Positions 7,033 through 14,474 of a stretch of 16,021 bases of DNA are shown here, piece by piece (positions within the stretch are counted from its first letter, which is position 1; each line of letters opens with the position of its first letter). The notes below the pieces were generated by a model. That model did no database searches. It worked only from the letters and a program-made list of their open reading frames with translations, and had not been told where the DNA came from. The stretch is taken from contig CAZYEY010000281.1 in assembly GCA_964646585.1 (NCBI GenBank), forward strand, positions 1 through 16,021. Direction: 5' to 3'. This DNA comes from PFJX01 sp964646585 (GTDB lineage: Bacteria > Pseudomonadota > Gammaproteobacteria > Burkholderiales > Thiobacillaceae). The translations under genes and the position numbers were made by a program.

Positions 7033-7851
7033 ATGCAATTCGAAGGTCAGGAAACCTTCATCTCCCACCTCATCGAACTGCGGGACCGGCTCCTGCGTGC
7101 GTCCATCGCCTGGATCGTGCTGTTCGTCTGTCTTTTCCCTTTCGCCAACGATCTCTACACCATCCTGGCCCAGCCCCTGCTAGCCAAGCTGCCCCAAGGT
7201 GGACAGATGATCGCCACCGAAGTGGTGACGCCTTTTTTCGTCCCCATCAAGGTGGCCATGATGACCGCCTTCCTGGGGGCATTGCCGTACATCCTCTACC
7301 AAGCCTGGTCCTTCGTCGCGCCTGGACTCTACGCCCACGAGAAGAAGCTGATCCTGCCCTTGGTGGTGGCCAGCGTATTTCTGTTCGCCTGCGGCATGGC
7401 GTTCGCTTATTTCCTGGTGTTCCCGGTGGTGTTCGGCTTCATCGTCGGGATCGCCCCGGCGGGGGTGGCGGTGATGACCGAAATCGGAAAATACCTGGAC
7501 TTCGTCATCACCATGTTCCTTGCCTTCGGGATCACCTTCGAGGTGCCCATCGTGGTCATCGTCCTGGCCATGACGGGGATCGTCGAGGTCGCCAAGCTGA
7601 AGGAAGGGCGGCCCTATGTCATCGTTGGCGCCTTCGTCATCGGTGCCATCTTCACGCCGCCGGACGTGGTCTCCCAGATCATGCTGGCCGTGCCCCTGTG
7701 GTTGCTCTATGAACTGGGTGTCATCGTCGCCGGCTGGGTGGTGAGGAACAAACCGTCGCCCCCGGACGAGGCGCCCTACAGGCCCCTGTCGGAGGAAGAA
7801 CTGGAGGCGGAACTGGACCGCATCGAAAGAGAGCAGAAGCCCGGCAATTGA
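7033..7851 (+). CDS. tatC: Sec-independent translocase protein TatC
   Basis: TatC is the six-helix inner-membrane core of the Tat receptor that recognises the RR signal peptide. The 272-residue protein shows the family's cytoplasmic N-terminus ETFISHLIELRDRLLR, the first periplasmic loop leading into PFFVPIKVAMMTAF, the segment YQAWSFVAPGLYAHEKK, and the later helices with FGITFEVPIVVIVLAMTG and FVIGAIFTPPDVVSQIMLAVP. The C-terminal 35 residues are hydrophilic and charged. It is the last gene of the his-HIT-tat run; a strong terminator begins 27 bases after its TGA. A complete tatABC set here means the export machinery does not depend on other loci for these subunits. Confidence 0.97.
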   Translation: MQFEGQETFISHLIELRDRLLRASIAWIVLFVCLFPFANDLYTILAQPLLAKLPQGGQMIATEVVTPFFVPIKVAMMTAFLGALPYILYQAWSFVAPGLYAHEKKLILPLVVASVFLFACGMAFAYFLVFPVVFGFIVGIAPAGVAVMTEIGKYLDFVITMFLAFGITFEVPIVVIVLAMTGIVEVAKLKEGRPYVIVGAFVIGAIFTPPDVVSQIMLAVPLWLLYELGVIVAGWVVRNKPSPPDEAPYRPLSEEELEAELDRIEREQKPGN

Positions 7852-7852
7852 C

Positions 7853-7867
7853 GCACTCCTATGGTGC
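7853..7867 (+). promoter_or_regulatory. Candidate NtrC-binding dyad
   Basis: GCACTCCTATGGTGC matches the NtrC arrangement GCAC-N7-GTGC, with the preferred TGGTGC right half and a following A. It lies about 240 bases upstream of the predicted start of amtB transcription, right after the tatC stop and ahead of the tatC terminator. NtrC sites can act at a distance through DNA looping. A weaker match (CAC-N7-GTGCA, 8042-8056) is nearer the promoter. Confidence 0.4.
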
Positions 7868-7878
7868 AAGATGAATCG

Positions 7879-7907
7879 AAACGCCCGTTTATCGGGCGTT
7901 TTATTTT
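7879..7907 (+). terminator. Rho-independent terminator of the his-tat unit
   Basis: A 9-bp stem AAACGCCCG/CGGGCGTTT (7879-7887 and 7893-7901) with a 5-base TTTAT loop is followed by a T-rich run to about 7909. It is well placed 27 bases after the tatC stop. Confidence 0.88.
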
Positions 7908-8070
7908 TTCTCCCCCTGTCGAAATCCGTGCCCCGGGATGGTGGCGTGACCCGGGAAGACCAGGGCATCCTGCCGCCAAGCCCGCATGTATCCAGGGATC
8001 CGCCGGCCTGGTGGGGTTGCCCTCGTCTTTTCATCGTAAATCACAGATCGGGTGCATGGTGCCCCAATAG

Positions 8071-8087
8071 AAGGCATGTCTCTTGCT
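8071..8087 (+). promoter_or_regulatory. Sigma-54 promoter of amtB
   Basis: AAGGCATGTCTCTTGCT carries the invariant GG (8073-8074) and GC (8085-8086) with exactly ten bases between them, as the -24/-12 sigma-54 (RpoN) promoter requires. It matches TGGCAC-N5-TTGCW except at two positions. The predicted start is near 8098, giving a leader of about 20 bases that contains the AGGAGAG ribosome-binding site (8107-8113) of amtB. RpoN control of an ammonium channel through NtrC is an established pattern in proteobacteria. Confidence 0.68.
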
Positions 8088-8117
8088 TTCGAGCTTTTCG
8101 TTTTTTAGGAGAGCACT

Positions 8118-9320
8118 ATGGATGCATTCAAAGCGGGCGGCGACGTCCTGTTCATTCTGCTGGGCGCCATCATGGTCCTGGCCATGCACGCGGGCTTCGC
8201 CTTTCTGGAACTGGGCACGGTGCGCAAGAAAAACCAGGTCAACGCCCTGGTGAAGATCCTCACTGACTTTTCCGTCTCCACCATCGCCTACTTCTTCATT
8301 GGCTATGGCGTGGCCTACGGCGTGGAATTCATGAGTGGCGCCGACCATCTCCTGGCGAAGAACGGCTACGACCTGGTGAAGTTCTTCTTCCTGCTCACCT
8401 TCGCCGCCGCCATCCCCGCCATCGTTTCCGGCGGCATCGCCGAGCGGGCCCGGTTCAATCCCCAACTGGCCGCTACCTTCGTCCTGGTGGGTCTGGTCTA
8501 TCCCTTCTTCGAGGGACTGGCCTGGAATAACAACGGTGGCTTCCAGGATTGGATGAACGCCACCTTCGGCGCCAAGTTCCACGATTTTGCCGGCTCCGTG
8601 GTGGTCCACGCCATGGGCGGCTGGATCGCCCTGCCGGCGGTCCTGCTGCTGGGTGCCCGCCGGGGCCGCTATCGCCAGGATGGGATGATGTCCGCCCATC
8701 CGCCCTCCAGCATTCCTTTCCTGGCCCTGGGTGCCTGGATCCTCACCGTGGGCTGGTTCGGCTTCAATGTCATGTCGGCCCAGACCCTGGAGGCAGTGTC
8801 CGGCCTGGTGGCGGTGAACTCCCTGATGGCCATGGTGTGCGGCACCCTGGCGGCCCTGGTGCTGGGCAAGAACGACCCGGGCTTCATCCACAACGGCCCC
8901 CTGGCCGGCCTGGTGGCCGTGTGCGCCGGCTCCGACCTGATGCATCCGGTGGGAGCGCTGGCCACGGGTGCGGTGGCGGGGGGCTTGTTCGTGGTCATGT
9001 TCACCATCACCCAGAACAAATGGAAGATCGACGACGTCCTCGGCGTCTGGCCCCTGCACGGCCTCTGCGGCGCCTGGGGCGGCATCGCCGCGGGCATCTT
9101 CGGGCTCCAGGCCCTGGGGGGGGTGGGTGGTGTCAGCTTCGCATCCCAGTTGGTGGGCACCCTCGCCGGCATTTCCATTGCCCTGATCGGCGTCGCCACG
9201 GTCTACGGCGTTCTCAAGTTCAGCGTGGGCCTGCGTCTGGACGCGGAAGAGGAGTTCAACGGCGCCGACCTATCCATCCACCGCATTTCCGCCACGGCGG
9301 AGCGGGAGACCAACTGGTAA
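8118..9320 (+). CDS. amtB: Ammonium channel AmtB
   Basis: This 400-residue inner-membrane protein is an Amt/MEP/Rh-family ammonium channel with about eleven transmembrane helices. The pore twin histidines are His164 (DFAGSVVVHAMGG) and His314 (WPLHGLCGAWGG), close to the E. coli AmtB positions 168 and 318. The phenylalanine gate region is visible (LLTFAAAIPAIVSGGIAERARF; GWFGFNVMSA). The C-terminal tail GLRLDAEEEFNGADLSIHRIS is the cytoplasmic segment that, in the family, contacts the PII protein GlnK. No glnK gene lies next to it, unlike the common glnK-amtB pair, so a PII partner must be encoded elsewhere. No cleavable signal peptide is obvious, as the protein starts almost directly with helix 1. 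It has its own sigma-54 promoter and a good AGGAGAG ribosome-binding site. A cupin gene follows after 32 bases. Confidence 0.96.
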   Translation: MDAFKAGGDVLFILLGAIMVLAMHAGFAFLELGTVRKKNQVNALVKILTDFSVSTIAYFFIGYGVAYGVEFMSGADHLLAKNGYDLVKFFFLLTFAAAIPAIVSGGIAERARFNPQLAATFVLVGLVYPFFEGLAWNNNGGFQDWMNATFGAKFHDFAGSVVVHAMGGWIALPAVLLLGARRGRYRQDGMMSAHPPSSIPFLALGAWILTVGWFGFNVMSAQTLEAVSGLVAVNSLMAMVCGTLAALVLGKNDPGFIHNGPLAGLVAVCAGSDLMHPVGALATGAVAGGLFVVMFTITQNKWKIDDVLGVWPLHGLCGAWGGIAAGIFGLQALGGVGGVSFASQLVGTLAGISIALIGVATVYGVLKFSVGLRLDAEEEFNGADLSIHRISATAERETNW

Positions 9321-9352
9321 GCTGCCACGCTGGAATCCACAGCATCCCTCCC

Positions 9353-9754
9353 GTGCATACCCGCTACGCCGACATCGCGCCCTACGTCACCCTGGATGGT
9401 TCCGAGATCCGGGAACTCATGCACCCGGATCACCATGGTGTCCGCCACCAGAGTCTGGCCGAGGCCCTGGTGGCCCCGGGAGCGGCCACCCGCCTGCATC
9501 AGCACCACGCCAGCGAAGAGATCTACCACGTCACCGCCGGCCACGGGCGCATGACGCGAGGCGTGGAGCGCTTCGAGGTGGCTGCGGGCGACACGGTGCT
9601 GATTCCTCCGGGCACCCCCCACCGTATCGAAAACCTCGGCGACACGCCCTTGCGCATCCTGTGCTTCTGCAGCCCAGCCTATCGCCACGAAGATACGGAA
9701 TTGCTAGAAATTAGTGAGCCCGGGCAATCCACAAAGGCCCCGGCCTTGCTATGA
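9353..9754 (+). CDS. Small cupin-domain protein
   Basis: A 133-residue single-domain cupin of unknown substrate. Both conserved cupin motifs are complete: motif 1 G43-x5-H49-x-H51-x4-E56-x6-G63 and motif 2 G79-x5-P85-P-G-x2-H90-x3-N, giving the usual three-His, one-Glu metal site. Such proteins range from dioxygenases and isomerases to metabolite sensors, so no reaction is assigned. The start is GTG at 9353 without a clear ribosome-binding site; the frame is open through amtB but that is a shadow. It lies 32 bases after amtB on the same strand with no terminator between, so co-transcription from the sigma-54 promoter is likely. Its 3' end overlaps the promoter of the HU gene. Confidence 0.88.
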   Translation: MHTRYADIAPYVTLDGSEIRELMHPDHHGVRHQSLAEALVAPGAATRLHQHHASEEIYHVTAGHGRMTRGVERFEVAAGDTVLIPPGTPHRIENLGDTPLRILCFCSPAYRHEDTELLEISEPGQSTKAPALL

Positions 9755-9755
9755 T
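9747..9755 (+). promoter_or_regulatory. Extended -10 promoter of the HU gene
   Basis: TGCTATGAT fits the extended -10 form TGN-TATAAT with one mismatch in the hexamer. The -35 region (around 9727) is poor, which the TG extension can offset. The predicted start is near 9762, about 37 bases before the HU ATG. The element overlaps the last codons of the cupin gene. Confidence 0.5.
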
Positions 9756-9798
9756 CCGCCCCGTCATTCCCCATGACATCAACCAGGAGACTCCCGCC

Positions 9799-10092
9799 AT
9801 GAACAAAGCTGAAATGATCGACATCGTCGCCACCAAGGCCAACGCGAGCAAGGCGGCCACCGCCACCATCGTCGCCGCCGCCATCGAAGCCATCTCCGAA
9901 GCCCTGGCCAAGGGCGATAGCGTGCAGTTCATCGGCTTTGGCACCTTCAGCGTCCAGGAACGCAAGGCCCGTACCGGCCGCAATCCCCAGACCGGCAAGG
10001 AAATGAAGATTCCCGCCAAGAAGGTGGTGCGCTTCAAGCCCGGCGCCGCGCTCAGCGCCGCCGCCAACGCCAAGGGCAAGAAAAAGAAGTAA
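9799..10092 (+). CDS. HU-family DNA-binding protein
   Basis: HU is a small dimeric nucleoid protein that bends DNA non-specifically. The 97-residue product has the typical N-terminal helices (MNKAEMIDIVATKAN), the DNA-clamping beta-arm segment FGTFSVQERKARTGRNPQTG with its intercalating NP pair, and the closing VVRFKPG strand. It ends in a short basic tail (KGKKKK) beyond the usual 90-residue core. ATG at 9799 is preferred over in-frame starts upstream because it follows AGGAGA and gives the standard MNK N-terminus. IHF subunits are an alternative, but the sequence looks closer to HU. It has its own promoter and terminator, so it is a single-gene unit. Confidence 0.93.
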   Translation: MNKAEMIDIVATKANASKAATATIVAAAIEAISEALAKGDSVQFIGFGTFSVQERKARTGRNPQTGKEMKIPAKKVVRFKPGAALSAAANAKGKKKK

Positions 10093-10111
10093 TCCGTCTT
10101 TCCAGGACTGA

Positions 10112-10137
10112 ACCGCCGCCTCAGCGCGGCGGTTTTT
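10112..10137 (+). terminator. Rho-independent terminator after the HU gene
   Basis: A perfect 8-bp stem ACCGCCGC/GCGGCGGT (10112-10119, 10126-10133) with a 6-base loop is followed by a T-run to 10137. It lies between convergent genes. The minus-strand side lacks a good T-run, so it mainly serves the HU transcript. Confidence 0.88.
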
Positions 10138-10140
10138 CAT

Positions 10141-11181
10141 TCAGGGCGCGGGATTGAAGCGACTCAGGTGAATGGTCTCGATCCGCGCCAGGGCGGCTTC
10201 CGGCAGCACCACGTCCCAGGCATCCAGGTTTTCCCGCAGTTGCGCCATGCTGGTGGCGCCGATGATGGTGCTGGCCACGAACCCGCGCCGGTAGACGAAG
10301 GCCAGGGCCAGGGTGGCCGGCGACAGGCACAGTTCCCGCGCCAGCTCGGCGTAGGCGGCGACGGCGGGCTGGACGCCGGGCTTCTCGTAGCGCTGGGCGA
10401 AGCCCTTGAACAGGGTGACCCGGCCCACGGCGGCGGGGTCCGCCAGATATTTGCCGCTCAGGTGGCCGAAGGCCAGGGGCGAATAGGCCAGCAGGGGCAG
10501 GCCCTCGCGAAAGGCGATCTCCGCCAGCCCGGTCTCGAACGTGCGGTTCACGAGGTTGTATGGGTTCTGGATGGACACCACCCGTTCCAGCCCATGCTCC
10601 CGTGCCAGCCGCAGAAACTCCATGACGCCCCAGGGATGCTCGTTGGATAGGCCGATGTGTCGGATCTTGCCCGCCCGCACCAGGGCGCTCAGCACCTCCA
10701 ATTGTTCCCGGATGGGCACCGGGGCGTCGGTTTACAGGGCCGGGTCGAAGCGGTACTGGCCGAACATGGGCACGTTCCGTTCCGGCCAGTGGATCTGGTA
10801 GAGGTCCACGTAATCCGTGCGCAGGCGGGTCAGGGATCCCTCCAGGGCGGCCTGGATGTTGGCCGCATCCAGCGCCTTCGGACCACCGCGAATCCAGTTC
10901 AGGCCCCGGCGGGGACCGGTGACCTTGGTGGCCAGCACCACCCGGTCCCGGGGCTGCCGCGCCAGCCATTCGCCGACGATGCTTTCCGTGCGGGTGAAGG
11001 TTTCGGCCCGGGGCGGCACCGGATACATCTCGGCGGTGTCGATGAAGTTCACGCCCCGCTCGAAGGCGTAATCCAGTTGTTCATGGGCCTCCGCTGCCGA
11101 GTTCTGCTGGCCGAAGGTCATGGTACCCAGGCAGACCGCCGACACTTTCAGGCTCCCCAGGGAGCGGTATTCCATCGCCAT
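10141..11181 (-). pseudogene. tas: Tas-like aldo/keto reductase, interrupted by an ochre codon
   Basis: The intact frame would encode a 346-residue NADP(H)-dependent aldo/keto reductase, matching the length of E. coli Tas and resembling it throughout (LGTMTFGQQNS, FIDTAEMYPVPPR, IQNPYNLVNRTFE, LLAYSPLAFGHLSGKYL). The AKR catalytic tetrad is present: Asp and Tyr in NFIDTAEMY, Lys in LATKVTG, His in QIHWPER. Codon 150 is TAA (10732-10734), within FDPAL*TDAPVPIREQL, a variable loop of the family; the frame is otherwise clean. ATG at 11181 has GAGGA five bases upstream; a second ATG at 11175 is possible. It starts one base after the ArnT-like stop, so it belongs to the minus-strand operon. The substrate is unknown. 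A sequencing error is as likely as a real lesion. Confidence 0.88.
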
Positions 11182-11182
11182 G

Positions 11183-12805
11183 CTAATCCTCGCTTTCCTC
11201 CACCGGCGCCGTCGTCTGGCCGCGCAGGGCGGCGGCGCCGCGCCGGTCGATGAGCAATGATGTTCCACCCCGGTAGGCGTGGCTGAACAGGGCCTGGTAG
11301 GGCTTCGGGTCTTCATTCCGGCCCAGATAGACCACGGCCACGGCGTCCGGGTGGGATTCCAGCCAGTCCGCCAGCTGGCTGGCGTGCATGGCTTCCAGGG
11401 GCTGGCTGAGGCGGCCGGCGAACTGGTACTGGGCGTGGTATTTCCCCTCGTTGGCCACGGGTCGCCCCTGGGCCTGGTAGCTGGCGATCTGCCCTGCCAT
11501 GGGCGCCACATCGTAGGCCGGCGCCAGGGGGCGCAGGATCGCGATCAGCAGCCAGGCCATGGCCAGCAGGCAAGCCCAGGCCAGGCGGAGTGGATGGCCG
11601 GGTTTCGACAGGGCCAGCAGGCCCGCGACGACGAAGCCGATACCGGACCAGGCGGGCAGTCCGGCGAGGACACCCAGGATGCCTTGGGCTGCGTCCATGG
11701 TCAGCGCCACGTAACTCGTGGCCAGGCCCAGGGCGATCAGGATCAGGGCCGGCAACCAGGGCCTGGAACGCGTCGGATGGCGGGCCAGGGCATGGCCCAG
11801 CAGCAGGGCGGCGGCGGGCAGCTCCGGCAGCAGGTAGTGGGGCTGCTTGCCGCTGATGGCGGAGAAGATGAGGAGTCCGCCCAGGAACCAGATCAGGGCG
11901 AAGCGCAGGCCCGCGTCCCGCCATTCGGTCCCCAGGGTCTGGCCCAATTGGCCCAGCAGGCGTGGCCACAACAGCCAGGGAAAGAGGAACAGAGGCAGGG
12001 CGGCCAGATACCACCAGGCGGGCCGACGATGGGCGAAGGATTGCACCATGCGGTCGGCGGTCTGGCCCCAGAAGATGGCGTTGCGATATTCCTCGCCACC
12101 GGAAAGGCCTGCCGGGATGGCCCAGGCCAGGGCGATGGCCACGCCCAGCAGCAGGCCCAGGCCGACGCCCCCATACCACCCGGACCAGGTGAAGGGGCGG
12201 CGGGCATGGCGCAGCCACCAGGGTGCCAGCAGGGCTGCCGGGAGCAGATGCACCAGGATGGCCGGCCCCTTGGCCAGCACCCCCAGTCCCACGCCCAGAC
12301 CGAACACCGCCCACCAGCCCCGGCGGCCGGTGAGGGCCGCCTCCACCAATGCGGTAAGGCCGACGAGGGCGCAGAGGGCGATGAGCACGTCGAAGAACAG
12401 GGCCTGGGCGTAGAGCAGCCAGAGCAGACTGGAAAGCAGCACCAGAGGCGCCAGGTGGGCGGTCTCGGTGGAAGCCGGCCACAGGCGGCGGGCCAGGCGC
12501 CAGGTCATCCAGGTGCCCGCAAGGGCCAGCAGCGGCGAGATCAGGCGCGGCCACCAGTCGTTGACGCCCGCCACCCACCAGCCGGCATGGATGAGCCAAA
12601 ACAACAGGGGAGGCTTGTGGCTGTAGGGCTCGCCGTTTTTGAAGGGCACCAGGAAATCGCCCCGCAGCCACATCTCCCAGGCCACGGAGAGGTAGCGGGT
12701 CTCGTCCAGGGGCAGGGCCGGGCGGCTGGCGAGAGCGATGCCAGCCAGCAAGGCCAGCCAGACGATCCAGATGATCCAGTCGGGACGGCTGCCGCGCCCG
12801 CTCAT
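11183..12805 (-). CDS. ArnT-like GT83/GT39-family glycosyltransferase
   Basis: A 540-residue polytopic inner-membrane protein of the GT-C fold. ArnT-type enzymes transfer a sugar from an undecaprenyl-phosphate carrier onto lipid A or another acceptor on the periplasmic side. After a first helix (about residues 10-27) the first periplasmic loop carries the acidic pair Asp34-Glu35 (LPLDETRYLSVAWEM), typical of the catalytic site, then YSHKPPLLFWLIHA. Roughly twelve hydrophobic helices follow, with SGKQPHYLLPELPAAALL in the middle, as in ArnT relatives, and a soluble C-terminal domain of about 120 residues. The start overlaps the stop of the VTT gene (ATGA). Whether it moves aminoarabinose, galactosamine or another sugar cannot be read from the sequence; no arnA, arnB or arnD genes are here. 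It ends in TAG. Confidence 0.87.
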   Translation of the reverse strand: MSGRGSRPDWIIWIVWLALLAGIALASRPALPLDETRYLSVAWEMWLRGDFLVPFKNGEPYSHKPPLLFWLIHAGWWVAGVNDWWPRLISPLLALAGTWMTWRLARRLWPASTETAHLAPLVLLSSLLWLLYAQALFFDVLIALCALVGLTALVEAALTGRRGWWAVFGLGVGLGVLAKGPAILVHLLPAALLAPWWLRHARRPFTWSGWYGGVGLGLLLGVAIALAWAIPAGLSGGEEYRNAIFWGQTADRMVQSFAHRRPAWWYLAALPLFLFPWLLWPRLLGQLGQTLGTEWRDAGLRFALIWFLGGLLIFSAISGKQPHYLLPELPAAALLLGHALARHPTRSRPWLPALILIALGLATSYVALTMDAAQGILGVLAGLPAWSGIGFVVAGLLALSKPGHPLRLAWACLLAMAWLLIAILRPLAPAYDVAPMAGQIASYQAQGRPVANEGKYHAQYQFAGRLSQPLEAMHASQLADWLESHPDAVAVVYLGRNEDPKPYQALFSHAYRGGTSLLIDRRGAAALRGQTTAPVEESED

Positions 12806-13512
12806 TTGCCTTCCGGGGCCGGGGTGTGGGTCTCCCCCAGAGCCGCATCCAGGTCCGCTTCCAGGGCGACGCCATGGCGGTGCTTGCGGTACAGCCAGAC
12901 GCCGATGAGGCTAGAGACCACGAAGAGGACCCCCGCCAGGGTCAGGCGCAGGGCGGGGTTGAAATGGACACCGCTGCCGGCCAGGGCGAACACCAGGGTC
13001 TGAGGCAGATAGCCCACCGCCGAGCCGGCGAAGAAGGGCAGGCCGCGCACGCTGGTGACCCCCGCCAGCAGGTTGGTGACCAGGTTGCTGCCTACCGGGA
13101 GCAGGCGGATCACCACAGCCATGCTGAAGGGGTGGCCGCGCAGGAAGTCATCCACCTTGCGGATGCGGCCGGGAAAGCGGTGGGCCACCAGGCCACGGCC
13201 GAACCAGCGGGCGTAGAAGAAAGCCAGGATGCAGCCCAGCAGGGCCGCCGCCACACCCAGGGCGGTGCCGCTGATGAAGCCGAAGGCGTAGCCGGCCAGG
13301 AAAGCCACCACCTGGCGAGGGAAGCCCAGCGCGGTGGTGGCCGCGCCCATGGCCAGGAACAGCAGGTAGCCGCTCCAGCCCTTGCCGCGCACCTCGGCGT
13401 CGATCCAGCCTTCCGACAGCATGTCGGCCAGATGGCCATGCTTGGCCAGGAAGCCCAGGGCCGCCAGGGAGGCGATGAGCAGCAGGCCCTTGAGGATGGC
13501 GCGGGGCGACAT
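12802..13512 (-). CDS. TVP38/TMEM64 (VTT-domain) membrane protein
   Basis: A 236-residue inner-membrane protein of the VTT (DedA/TVP38/TMEM64) superfamily. Eukaryotic members (TMEM41B, VMP1) are lipid scramblases, and some bacterial DedA proteins move undecaprenyl phosphate across the membrane. Visible are an N-terminal helix, the re-entrant segment GFPRQVVAFLAGYAFG followed by the glycine-rich helix SGTALGVAAALLGCILAFFY, ARWFGR, then IRLLPVGSNLVTNLLAGVTS and the PFFAGSAVGYLPQTLVFALAGS segment typical of the family. The C-terminal tail is charged. It lies nine bases after the GT2 gene and overlaps the GT83 gene by four bases, so it probably serves the same lipid-linked sugar pathway. That functional link is inferred from position. 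Confidence 0.88.
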   Translation of the reverse strand: MSPRAILKGLLLIASLAALGFLAKHGHLADMLSEGWIDAEVRGKGWSGYLLFLAMGAATTALGFPRQVVAFLAGYAFGFISGTALGVAAALLGCILAFFYARWFGRGLVAHRFPGRIRKVDDFLRGHPFSMAVVIRLLPVGSNLVTNLLAGVTSVRGLPFFAGSAVGYLPQTLVFALAGSGVHFNPALRLTLAGVLFVVSSLIGVWLYRKHRHGVALEADLDAALGETHTPAPEGK

Positions 13513-13521
13513 GGGCCGGTT

Positions 13522-14262
13522 TCAGGCGTCCAGCACGACGGGCTTTTTGGCGCGACGGATCAGCCACATGACGCCGAACAGATCGACGATGCCCACCCAC
13601 AGGCGGTTGTGCAGGCCGTATTTGGAGGTGCCCCGCTCCCGGGGCCGATGATTCACCACCACCGATTCCACCCGGCCGCCGTGGCGCTGCACCAGGGCGG
13701 GCAGGAAGCGGTGCATGTGGTCGAAGTAGGGCAGACGCAGGAAGGTGGCGCGGCTGAACACCTTGAGGCCGCACCCGGTATCCGGCGTGGCGTCCTTCAG
13801 CAGACTGGAGCGCACCCCATTGGCCACCCTGGAGGAGAAGCGGCGGAACCAGGTGTCCCGGCGGTTGGCGCGCCAGCCTGCCAGCATGTGCAGGTTTTCC
13901 CCGGGTTTGGCGGCGCGCAGGCGGGCGAGCAGGGCGGGGATGTCGGCGGGATCGTTCTGGCCGTCGCCGTCCAGGGTGGCGATCCAATCGAAGCGGGCGG
14001 CCAGGACGCCCGAGGTGATGGCCGTGCTCTGACCGCAACTGGTCTGATGGCGGACGATGCGAAGTTGAGGCAGTTCGGCCGCCAGCCGTTTCAGTTCGGC
14101 CAGGGTGGTGTCGGTGCTGCCGTCGTCCACGTAGACGATCTCGTGATCGGCGAGGCTCGACACGGCGGCGACGATCTCGCGGATCAGGGGTTCGATGTTC
14201 TCGGCTTCGTTCTTGACGGGGACGACCACCGACAGGCGTTCGTCGAAGGGGGGCGTGGACAT
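13522..14262 (-). CDS. GT2 glycosyltransferase, polyprenyl-phosphate sugar synthase type (DPM1-like)
   Basis: A 246-residue family 2 glycosyltransferase of the dolichol-phosphate-mannose-synthase type, which puts a sugar from a nucleotide donor onto a polyprenyl phosphate at the cytoplasmic face of the membrane. Motifs in order: LSVVVPVKNEAENIEPLI (about 10-27), YVDDGSTDTTLAELK, the metal-binding DGDGQNDPADIP (about 96-107), PDTGCGLKVFSRATFLRLPYF with the acceptor-site Asp, and MHRFLPALVQRHGG. There is no long C-terminal two-helix domain as in ArnC; only one short hydrophobic stretch lies near the end (VGIVDLFGVMWLI). ATG at 14262 gives the usual N-terminus; an in-frame start further upstream would run into the tRNA gene and is rejected. 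It is the first gene of the minus-strand operon. Confidence 0.9.
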   Translation of the reverse strand: MSTPPFDERLSVVVPVKNEAENIEPLIREIVAAVSSLADHEIVYVDDGSTDTTLAELKRLAAELPQLRIVRHQTSCGQSTAITSGVLAARFDWIATLDGDGQNDPADIPALLARLRAAKPGENLHMLAGWRANRRDTWFRRFSSRVANGVRSSLLKDATPDTGCGLKVFSRATFLRLPYFDHMHRFLPALVQRHGGRVESVVVNHRPRERGTSKYGLHNRLWVGIVDLFGVMWLIRRAKKPVVLDA

Positions 14263-14291
14263 GCTCGCACCAAAATTCGGAAGGCCGGCGG

Positions 14292-14297
14292 ATTCTA
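14292..14297 (-). promoter_or_regulatory. Candidate -10 element for the GT2-VTT-GT83 operon
   Basis: Read on the minus strand this is TAGAAT, one mismatch from TATAAT, 29 bases upstream of the GT2 ATG. No good -35 hexamer is present at the right distance, so the call is weak. The intergenic space to the divergent tRNA gene is only 93 bases. Confidence 0.3.
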
Positions 14298-14314
14298 TCA
14301 GCCGCGCTCTCGCC

Positions 14315-14343
14315 TTGCCTGAAGCAACGCCTGCGTGTATTCT
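14315..14343 (+). promoter_or_regulatory. Promoter of tRNA-Ser
   Basis: TTGCCT (14315-14320) and TATTCT (14338-14343) are separated by exactly 17 bases. Each matches four of six consensus positions. A GC-rich discriminator (CCCACCCC) lies between the -10 and the expected start near 14350, as is usual for stringently controlled stable-RNA promoters. The mature tRNA begins at 14356. Confidence 0.6.
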
Positions 14344-14355
14344 CCCACCCCTTCC

Positions 14356-14474
<119 letters not shown>

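Noticed and set aside
7903..8040. A gene or second terminator in the tatC-amtB gap (paired CCCGGG sites near 7933-7957)
   Set aside because: The short frames have no family features, and the CCCGGG pair lacks a T-run; each is a self-palindrome expected by chance at this GC content.
4360..11181. Stop-codon recoding to explain the interrupted hisF and tas genes
   Set aside because: The two internal stops differ (TAG and TAA), and both codons end other intact genes here (TAG in hisE and the GT83 gene; TAA in hisB, hisH, HIT, amtB and HU). No recoding signal is seen.
11279..13003. Plus-strand open frame of about 570 codons across the GT83 and VTT genes
   Set aside because: The opposite strand encodes two clear membrane protein families with coupled start and stop. 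The plus-strand product is Gln/Gly-rich with no recognisable fold.
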